This document shows, in pieces, positions 1 to 6,371 of a DNA stretch of 44,433 nucleotides. Each line of letters starts with the position of its first letter. Position 1 is the first letter of the stretch. Under the pieces are notes generated by a model. It was not told the DNA's origin. It saw nothing but the letters and a program-made list of their open reading frames with translations, and did not search any database. This DNA is from CAZJWR01 sp964549765 (GTDB taxonomy: Bacteria; Zixibacteria; MSB-5A5; GN15; JAAZOE01). Where the stretch lies: the NCBI GenBank assembly GCA_964549765.1, contig CAZJWR010000028.1, positions 1 to 44,433 on the forward strand, in the 5' to 3' direction. The translations under genes were made by a program, and so were the position numbers.

Positions 1-433
1 GCGTCAGATGCTGTTCCTGAAGCGTTTTCATGATGCCCTCCATCGTCCCGTAGCTGGCGTCTTTATCCGCTTTGATGACCAAAAAGGCCCGTGGTATCCG
101 TATGCGCGCCCCGTTAATGATCGAGCCGACCGTATTGGTGGTCGCCTCTTCGTACACCCGGATCGGCATGGATATTTCACGGCCGTCGATATTGACCATT
201 TTCTTGACGATGTAGTCGACGAAAATCGAATCCTCGGCTGTCACCGTCACGTTGATGACGTCCTTATCCGGAAGAGACACCTCCGAATGCGACGTCGGCA
301 GTTCCACCGTCTTCTTCTCCGGCGGTTTAAACTGCGTGGTCGTCATGTAAAAAATCAGCAGAAGAAAGGCGATATCCACCATCGGCGTCATGTCGATACG
401 GATGGAGAGCCGCCGTTTCTTTTTGATCTTCAT
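1..433 (-). CDS. ExbD/TolR-family biopolymer transport subunit (partial, C-terminus outside window)
   Basis: Reading the minus strand from the ATG at 433 gives about 144 residues before the window edge cuts the gene. The protein has a basic N-terminus (MKIKKKRRL), then one membrane segment starting DMTPMVDIAFLLLIFYM. The Asp of MVDIAFLLLIF is the proton-carrying residue typical of ExbD/TolR, and the rest is a periplasmic domain. Known role of the family: with the ExbB/TolQ pentamer it turns the proton motive force into work on the periplasm or outer membrane. Its start codon directly abuts the stop of the upstream channel gene (TAA at 434-436), so the two are translationally linked. Whether it serves a TonB, Tol or other partner cannot be told here because the downstream genes lie outside the window. 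Confidence 0.93.
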   Translation of the reverse strand, partial: MKIKKKRRLSIRIDMTPMVDIAFLLLIFYMTTTQFKPPEKKTVELPTSHSEVSLPDKDVINVTVTAEDSIFVDYIVKKMVNIDGREISMPIRVYEEATTNTVGSIINGARIRIPRAFLVIKADKDASYGTMEGIMKTLQEQHLT

Positions 434-1192
434 TTACTTCGCCCCCTCTTTGGCCTTGATGAGCTGCAACACTTCATACGTGGCCTCGTCGGTGGTGTAG
501 TTGAAGGAGTCGACCTTGTTGACAAAAAAGTTATAGAAGAAAATACCCAGAATACCGGAGGTGAGACCGCCGGCCGTGTTCACCAGCGCCTCCGAAATAC
601 CGGTCGCCAACTGGGTCGCGTCGATGACGCCGCCGGCAGCGTGACCGGTGGCCGCAAAGGCGCGGATCATGCCGATGGTCGTTCCCAGAAGACCGACCAT
701 GGTGGCGATGGACGCGATCGTCGACATGGCGATCAGGTTGCGTTCCAGAAGCGGTCCCTCGAGGGCGTTGGCCTCTTCGATCGCCGCCTGAGTGGCCGCC
801 AGCTTCTTTTCGGCCTCAAGGCCCGAATCGTCCTTCACACTCATGTAGCGCTCAATACCCGCCCGCAACACATTGGCGGTAGTGCCGCGCTGTTTGTCGC
901 AGGCAGCCAGCGCCGACTCAAAGTCATTGTTTTGCAAATGGTTGATCAGATTCTTGAAAAACACCTGGACTGAGCTTTTGCCCTTGGCCACACGGAGCGA
1001 CAAAAACCGTTCCACGACGAAGGCCAAAAGCATAAGCAAAATGGCGATAAGAACCACAACCAACGGACCACCCTGATAGATGGAATGGGGCAATGTGCCC
1101 TCTTCGGTGTTCTTGAGAACGATTCCCCACACGGTATACCCGATGACAAAGGAAATCAGAGCGTTCAAGGATACAAAAATTGTCTGTTTCAC
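434..1192 (-). CDS. MotA/TolQ/ExbB proton channel family protein
   Basis: A 252-residue inner-membrane protein with hydrophobic segments near residues 3-26, 41-66, 148-180 and 208-227. The signature MVGLLGTTIGMIRAF in the third block is the classical ExbB/TolQ channel motif. Family knowledge: five copies form a proton channel around the ExbD dimer. It is slightly longer than E. coli ExbB and has an extra N-terminal membrane segment, a form common in FCB-group bacteria. It sits in a same-strand operon: TPR protein (2742-4556), loop protein (1238-2701), this gene, then ExbD with no gap. The genomic partner is therefore probably the loop/TPR pair and not a classical TonB receptor, but this is inference. 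Confidence 0.93.
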   Translation of the reverse strand: MKQTIFVSLNALISFVIGYTVWGIVLKNTEEGTLPHSIYQGGPLVVVLIAILLMLLAFVVERFLSLRVAKGKSSVQVFFKNLINHLQNNDFESALAACDKQRGTTANVLRAGIERYMSVKDDSGLEAEKKLAATQAAIEEANALEGPLLERNLIAMSTIASIATMVGLLGTTIGMIRAFAATGHAAGGVIDATQLATGISEALVNTAGGLTSGILGIFFYNFFVNKVDSFNYTTDEATYEVLQLIKAKEGAK

Positions 1193-1237
1193 CGCGAATA
1201 CTCCTCCACTCTATGTGAATTTGCTTTTCTCTGCACG

Positions 1238-2701
1238 TTAAATCTCTTTTCCCTTCAGCGCTGTAATCAAAAACGATATCAGCACCAGATAAATCCCGAT
1301 GGACAATAATCCAATAAACGTCACGATGCCGTACGATGAACCGACCTGTTTCAGCATGCCCGTTGAATCGAAGCCATAAGGGGCCCCGACGAAGGACAGG
1401 ATAAACATGGCGATCCAGAGAAAAACCGGTATCCAGTTGTACCGGAGCCATTTTTTCAATTTCAAAACATATTCATTGGGGTCTTTACCCTTGAGGCCGT
1501 ACAAGGCGTACAGGTTCACCACGGCCAGCACCGGGAGGCAGATATAGAAAAGCAGCATGAATATGCCGGTGATTATCAGTACCGGCCCGCTGGAAAACAC
1601 CATAGGCAGGTAATCACCGAGCTTTGCTATCGCGCCGATGCCGGTCATGGAGTAATTGTCGTTGACGATACCCCGGCTGGCCAATTCGCTGGCGCCCGGC
1701 TCTTTCGGTCCGAAGAGCGACACATTGGCCAAAATCGTGTTGGTATCGGCCAGGATACTATCGACCGCGGCCTGCCGCTGCTCTTCGGTGGTGCGCCGGG
1801 ACGGCTTGGCCGCTTTATCCGCCGCCGCCTGTATGTTGTCGCGCCGGGCCGCAACCAGAGAATCGTTCTTCTGCGCAACGCTCATGATGTCCGGAACGGA
1901 TGCCAGGGCGTCATCGGCGCCGTATTTGAACGTTTCTTCTTTGGTCTTGGCGTCGTACGCATAGTAGGCGACGACATTACGCTGCAGGTCATCGGTCAGG
2001 CGCAGGGAATCGGGATCATAGGTATCGACGAATAGGACACGGACCTCCGAAGACACCGCCGGTGCGCTTTCTTCGGGAGCGTTCCCGCCGGCGCCGCCCG
2101 TCGTATCCGCGGCCGCAGCCGCCATACCGGTATCGGCCGAGTCCGGCGCCGCCGCTGCGGCTGGAATCGCCGAGGTATCGGCGGCCCCCGGCATGGCTGC
2201 GGGCTCCTGCATACCGCTGGTGTCGCCCATCGCCGCCGGCGCCGCTTCACCGCCACTTTCACCGCCGGCCGGCTTCGCCGCATGCGACAAAGCCCGATCC
2301 TGCTTTTCCTTCAGGGCGGTCGCGACATACCCGATCAAACGCTGTTCCTGCGCCGACGCATGCATAACTTGCACACCGTCGACCGTACCGATCTGTGCAT
2401 AGGAAATCGGGATACTCCCCGAATACCAGGGGAGAAACAGCGCCACGATCATGACCACCGCCGCCGCGGTCAAAAATCCCTTTTCGACGCCGGAAATGCG
2501 CGATTCCATGAGGGTGCACCGCTCGCGCACCCGTTCCTGCCCGCGAGCCATCCGCTCGCGGACCCGCTGAATCAGCGACTTCCGCTCCTCCTCGGATTTG
2601 AAGATATCGCCGGCCTTGCCGGGAAATACGTCAAAACCGATATATTTGAATCGTTTATCGGAATACTGAAACGACTGATTCTTGTTCTCACCGTCTGCCA
2701 T
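1238..2701 (-). CDS. Four-TM inner-membrane protein with large Ala/Asp-rich extracytoplasmic loop, function unknown
   Basis: A 487-residue protein I cannot assign to a family. It has a charged, probably cytoplasmic N-terminus (about residues 1-70, with an Arg/Glu-rich helix), a membrane segment ending in LFLPWYSG (about 75-95), then a loop of about 270 residues. The loop carries a low-complexity Ala/Gly/Pro/Asp stretch (roughly 145-220, with PAAMPGAADTS-type units) followed by a more ordered, charged segment. Three further membrane segments follow near the C-terminus. It lies between the TPR gene (40 bp gap) and the exbB gene (45 bp gap) on the same strand. The low-complexity stretch looks like a flexible periplasmic spacer, so a linker between the proton channel and the TPR protein is a plausible role (inference). 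Confidence 0.8.
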   Translation of the reverse strand: MADGENKNQSFQYSDKRFKYIGFDVFPGKAGDIFKSEEERKSLIQRVRERMARGQERVRERCTLMESRISGVEKGFLTAAAVVMIVALFLPWYSGSIPISYAQIGTVDGVQVMHASAQEQRLIGYVATALKEKQDRALSHAAKPAGGESGGEAAPAAMGDTSGMQEPAAMPGAADTSAIPAAAAAPDSADTGMAAAAADTTGGAGGNAPEESAPAVSSEVRVLFVDTYDPDSLRLTDDLQRNVVAYYAYDAKTKEETFKYGADDALASVPDIMSVAQKNDSLVAARRDNIQAAADKAAKPSRRTTEEQRQAAVDSILADTNTILANVSLFGPKEPGASELASRGIVNDNYSMTGIGAIAKLGDYLPMVFSSGPVLIITGIFMLLFYICLPVLAVVNLYALYGLKGKDPNEYVLKLKKWLRYNWIPVFLWIAMFILSFVGAPYGFDSTGMLKQVGSSYGIVTFIGLLSIGIYLVLISFLITALKGKEI

Positions 2702-2741
2702 AAACTCTCCCGTTCAGCTCCCGTCCGTCCCAGGGCTGAGA

Positions 2742-4556
2742 TTAATACTCAAACTCGGTCTGTTTGGATCCCTCTTGCGCGTCTTTGTTGCCGGGATCAC
2801 ATTTCAGAACCTTCTGGTACCACTCGTAAGCGTTTTTATAATAAGGCTTCGCTTCGTCTTTTTTATCCTTCTCCGCCAAACCCGCCGCCTGCAGATGATA
2901 GGCCTGAGCCATGTATAGCATAACATCGGCGGCGCTGCAGTTGTTCAAGCCTTTTGCCTTGTAACAGGCCAGGGTGCGCGAAAAGTACCCGACCGCTTTC
3001 AGGTAATCCGGCGGGCAGATTCCGCCGAAATAGGCGAATCCGAGGCTTTTCAGGGCATCGCAATTGGTCGAATCCATTTCCAGCCACTTCTTCGTCCACT
3101 TGACGCCGTTTTCGCAATCTTCCAGTCGGTTGAGATAGGTATCCGAAAGCAGGGCGAAGGCCCGTGCTTGCGTCGAATCCAGCTCCGCGACCTTCTCGAA
3201 ATATTGCACGGCCAACTCGTAATTTTCCAGACTGTAGGCGCAGCCGCCGGCATTGAGATAGACGTTCCAGGCGTCAGGCCCCAACTCGATACGTTTCTGG
3301 TAATATTTCAGCGCCGTTTCGTAATCTTTCAACTGATGATAGGCGACGGCCGCATCGAGGGCATAGCGGGGATCGTTGGGATTCAAATCGTACGCCTTGA
3401 CATAATATATGGCGGCATTCTCCCAGTCGTCCATCGCCCGGTAGGCGTTGCCGATGCGGTTGTACGTATCCGCGTCCTCCACCCCCGGCGTCCATTGCGG
3501 ATCCTGCTCTTTCATCCATTCGAGATGCTTCAGCAGCATATCGATGCCCTTCTGGTATTCTTGGAGAGCGATATAGCCCCGGCCCAGATAGAGATAGATT
3601 CCTTTCGGGACGTCGCCCTGGGCCAGAACGTACTCGAACGCCGAATCCGCCTCGGGAAAACCGCCCAGGTTGAAATACGACCGGCCGATATTGAAAAAGA
3701 CCTCGGTGATGGTGGAATCGTGAGTGATGCCAAGATACTTGCGGTAGGACCCGATGGCTTCCTTGAATCGCTGTTCCTTGGTGTCCCGGTTGGACGCCGA
3801 CAGCCCGGCCAGCGTGTATAACCGGCCGATCTCCCGCCAGGCTCCGGCGTACATGCTGTCGCGGGTCAACACCGTCCGCAACTGATCCAGGGCATCGTTA
3901 TATTGTCCCTGGGCAACATAAGCCCGGGCCAGGCGGAAGTATACATCAAGGTAGGTGGTGTCCATCTGGATGACCTTGTTGTATTCGCTGATCGCCAAAG
4001 GATAGAGCTTGGCGAAATAATTGGCGTCGCCCAGATTGGCGTGAAATTCGGATTTGTCGGGATTGAGCGTGATCGCCTTGCGAAACTGGAGGTCAGCGTC
4101 GCTGTATTTTTCCTGTTTTATCAGCAGTAAGCCCATGCCGTTGTGAAAAAGCGCCTTCTCGTGGTTTTTGGTCTTTTTCAACCCCTTGCTGAAGTCCTTT
4201 TCGGCTGCCTTCAAATCCTCTTTTTCAAGGAATACCAAGCCGCGATAATACAGCGCCTCGTACAGACTCGACTTCTTATCCAGCGCCGTATCGAATTGTT
4301 CCAGCGCCTTGTCGAACTGACCACGGACGTAGAAGATCTCGCCGCGAAGCAGATAGAGCGGGGCATAGTAGGGATCGATTCCCAGCGACGCCTTGATCTG
4401 CTGCAGCGTCGCCGTGGTGTCGTGACGGTCCATGGCATCGGTAATCTCGGGCGCCAACTTATAATTGAATTGGAACGCCTGTGCCGAGGTCGCCGTAATC
4501 GCCGTCAGCGCCGCCGCCAGGCCCAGGAGTATCAAGAGCTTGGAACAAGTTTTCAT
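2742..4556 (-). CDS. Secreted TPR-repeat protein
   Basis: I place the start at the ATG at 4556 (604 residues); a GTG seven codons upstream is possible, but the ATG begins a clean signal peptide (MKTCSKLLILLG..., cleaved after SAQA). The mature protein is almost entirely tetratricopeptide repeats. Consensus pieces such as YRGLVFLEK, LFHNGMGLLL, FHANLGDANYF, YLYLGRGYIAL and YNRIGNAYRAM recur about every 34 residues from residue 40 to the C-terminus. TPR arrays are protein-protein scaffolds. Being exported and first in an operon with ExbB/ExbD suggests a periplasmic or outer-membrane-associated scaffold energised by that channel. A good sigma-70 promoter lies just upstream (4600-4627). No catalytic domain is visible. 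Confidence 0.9.
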   Translation of the reverse strand: MKTCSKLLILLGLAAALTAITATSAQAFQFNYKLAPEITDAMDRHDTTATLQQIKASLGIDPYYAPLYLLRGEIFYVRGQFDKALEQFDTALDKKSSLYEALYYRGLVFLEKEDLKAAEKDFSKGLKKTKNHEKALFHNGMGLLLIKQEKYSDADLQFRKAITLNPDKSEFHANLGDANYFAKLYPLAISEYNKVIQMDTTYLDVYFRLARAYVAQGQYNDALDQLRTVLTRDSMYAGAWREIGRLYTLAGLSASNRDTKEQRFKEAIGSYRKYLGITHDSTITEVFFNIGRSYFNLGGFPEADSAFEYVLAQGDVPKGIYLYLGRGYIALQEYQKGIDMLLKHLEWMKEQDPQWTPGVEDADTYNRIGNAYRAMDDWENAAIYYVKAYDLNPNDPRYALDAAVAYHQLKDYETALKYYQKRIELGPDAWNVYLNAGGCAYSLENYELAVQYFEKVAELDSTQARAFALLSDTYLNRLEDCENGVKWTKKWLEMDSTNCDALKSLGFAYFGGICPPDYLKAVGYFSRTLACYKAKGLNNCSAADVMLYMAQAYHLQAAGLAEKDKKDEAKPYYKNAYEWYQKVLKCDPGNKDAQEGSKQTEFEY

Positions 4557-4599
4557 TTTTCGAGTCACGCCTTTCACCTCAAATCAAACCAAGAATCCT

Positions 4600-4627
4600 A
4601 TAATACGATAAACGACGGGGTTGTCAA
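4600..4627 (-). promoter_or_regulatory. Sigma-70-type promoter of the TPR/ExbBD operon
   Basis: On the minus strand there is TTGACA (4627-4622), a 16-bp spacer, then TATTAT (4605-4600). Transcription would begin near 4593, leaving a leader of about 36 nt with AAAGG ahead of the ATG at 4556. Confidence 0.7.
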
Positions 4628-4644
4628 GCGGTTTTTGGTGGTCG

Positions 4645-4890
4645 TCATCCATCATCCCCGCCGTCGGGCATCTCGCCAAATCCGCCCTCCCGACGCCGCC
4701 GTTCCCGCTTTATCGCCAGGACGCTCTGCGCCATCCGAAGGGCGAAGTAGAAGGTCACAAAGAGCACGATCAGCACCCGGTATTGATTCGACAACCGCTC
4801 CGGGTATACGAACACGATCACCAAGCCGCCGATGAACACGATCAAGGCCGTCGCCATGTTGACTGCAATCTGTATGGTCATTTTCATCAT
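4645..4890 (-). CDS. Small two-TM membrane protein, unknown function
   Basis: An 81-residue protein starting with two consecutive ATGs (4890, 4887). Two hydrophobic segments, about residues 8-28 (ALIVFIGGLVIVFVY) and 38-56 (LIVLFVTFYFALRMAQ), are followed by a basic cytoplasmic-like tail (KRERRRRE) and an acidic Gly/Asp end. I do not recognise the family. It is in the same direction as the TPR operon but separated from it by that operon's promoter, so it is probably its own unit. No Shine-Dalgarno sequence is visible, and a TATAAT lies 7 nt before the first ATG, which suggests a leaderless transcript. Confidence 0.65.
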   Translation of the reverse strand: MMKMTIQIAVNMATALIVFIGGLVIVFVYPERLSNQYRVLIVLFVTFYFALRMAQSVLAIKRERRRREGGFGEMPDGGDDG

Positions 4891-4897
4891 CCATTAT

Positions 4898-4903
4898 ATT
4901 ATA
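4898..4903 (-). promoter_or_regulatory. Perfect -10 box placing the transcription start at the ATG of the 81-residue protein
   Basis: The minus strand reads TATAAT at 4903-4898, followed by 7 nt and then ATGATG. No convincing -35 hexamer sits 17 bp upstream (GGAAGA), and there is no SD, so the mRNA would start at or within a base of the start codon. Confidence 0.45.
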
Positions 4904-5149
4904 CACTTACCCGGCCTGATTCTTCCGCAGGGCGGCGCCCGCTCACCATATTTACAAACATAGCGAACAAAATCCATGCCGCCGGGCGACTTGAAACGGG
5001 CACTATATCATATTGTATCACAATTACTTACATCGACGCTAAGATCGACGACCGATCGTTGGCGCCGAAACCCTCGTTATTTGTCCGAAAATTTGTAGCT
5101 GTCAGATAACATACGGAATTACAATAACTTACATTTCGCATAATCTGCG

Positions 5150-6292
5150 CTACCGGGACAACCATTCGGGGATATATACGATTTTTGACGTTCTGACGAA
5201 CTCGAATCTGATCTTGCCGGTATATTCCGTCGGCTGTCCCCGCGTATCGATGGCCGGATACCACAGTAGAATTCGCGCCGCTTTGGCGGCCGGCTGCCGC
5301 ACGCTTTCGACGGTTCGGGTGACGCGAGCCCCCGTGACCTTTCCCCCCGTGTCTATATCAACCGTCACGTCCGAGAATCCGGTATTGTTGTTGCCGAGCT
5401 TGGGCGACTGAAGATACTCACCGGCGGGGCGGCGCGGGATCGGAAAGAGAAAAATATCATTCTCATTATAATAGTAAGTCATAAAATACCGGGACGCGAC
5501 GGAGGTCTCGGTCGTGTCCGACTGATCGAGGGGCGAAAAGGGATAATCGATATTATCGAAAATTCTGAAGGTCACCAGAAAATCGGTCGCAAACGGCTCT
5601 CCCTGCAGTCGCGCCGGCGTGTATTCGGCGTGCATCAGCGCCATCTGCACCTGATGCCACATTTGATCCTGGCCCGCGACCGGGTAGGCGATATCCAGAA
5701 GGCGGCCCTCGGTGTCGAGAGACACCTGGGCGGTGATGGTCCAATAACGCAATTCCTCCGGCTCAACGCGGATTTCGTAATAGATGGGCAACAGCGCCAC
5801 GATTCGGGGCGGTTCGACGCCGTTGACGGCAAAAAACTCTTCGAGAAGAACCGAATCGGTGGTCAATTCCGCAGAAATCGGAAACGATATGCTTACCGTC
5901 CACCCGGCGGGCGTTTTGGCGGAATACTTCACGGTGACGGGAATCGATAGCGGCGCGGACAGGCCTCTTCCCGGCGTGAATGCAAAATGGAGGGATTCAA
6001 GGTCGGTCTTGACGGGATCGATATACGCCGCCGAGTCGGCGGGGAAGGTAACTTTTCGGGTCGCACCGGATGAATCGACCGTCAGCCACGTCCGAACGAC
6101 GGCGGGGTAACGAACCTGGCCGATCCTGAGCGTCATGGGGCTTTCGGGGGGATTGTCGGGATAGGGGACGGCCAGCCCCAGATAGCGGACTACGCCGGGC
6201 GGCGACACATCCTGCGCTTGCGCCGGGGATATGGCGACGATACCGAATAAGAGACCTATCAGGGCAACCAAACGCATATATTTCTTATACAC
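5150..6292 (-). CDS. Secreted protein with repeated TonB-C-terminal-like domains
   Basis: A 380-residue exported protein with a signal peptide ending in SPAQA (about residue 26). The GTG at 6292 is the longest start; an ATG at 6277 (residue 6) is also possible. Three stretches resemble the TonB C-terminal beta-alpha-beta fold. About residues 55-125 have YPAVVRTWLTVDSSG followed by a YTP-like FTPGRG. About 165-250 have YWTITAQVSLDTEGRLLDI followed by YTPARLQGEPF. About 305-372 have DVTVDIDTGGKVTGARV followed by WYPAIDTRGQP. The strand-turn-strand, helix, 'Y-x-P-A' and final strand pattern is the TonB_C pattern. Unlike TonB there is no N-terminal anchor helix or proline-rich spanner. It may be a soluble periplasmic adaptor. 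The function is inference. Confidence 0.72.
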   Translation of the reverse strand: MYKKYMRLVALIGLLFGIVAISPAQAQDVSPPGVVRYLGLAVPYPDNPPESPMTLRIGQVRYPAVVRTWLTVDSSGATRKVTFPADSAAYIDPVKTDLESLHFAFTPGRGLSAPLSIPVTVKYSAKTPAGWTVSISFPISAELTTDSVLLEEFFAVNGVEPPRIVALLPIYYEIRVEPEELRYWTITAQVSLDTEGRLLDIAYPVAGQDQMWHQVQMALMHAEYTPARLQGEPFATDFLVTFRIFDNIDYPFSPLDQSDTTETSVASRYFMTYYYNENDIFLFPIPRRPAGEYLQSPKLGNNNTGFSDVTVDIDTGGKVTGARVTRTVESVRQPAAKAARILLWYPAIDTRGQPTEYTGKIRFEFVRTSKIVYIPEWLSR

Positions 6293-6371
6293 CGATTCGA
6301 ACCTGACGCCGCGCCATCGGACAGGATGTCGTCAGGATATGGACCATACCGCACCAGTCCGGCGGCCCGGA

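Noticed and set aside
195..430. CRISPR array or IS element search over the window
   Set aside because: I saw no regularly spaced direct repeats, transposase genes or terminal inverted repeats anywhere in the window; repeats found are protein-coding (TPR, FG-GAP, GDDxY).
8..973. 321-residue plus-strand frame over ExbD/ExbB
   Set aside because: It is the opposite-strand shadow of the ExbD and ExbB genes; its translation is Arg/His-rich with no domain, whereas the minus strand gives intact families.
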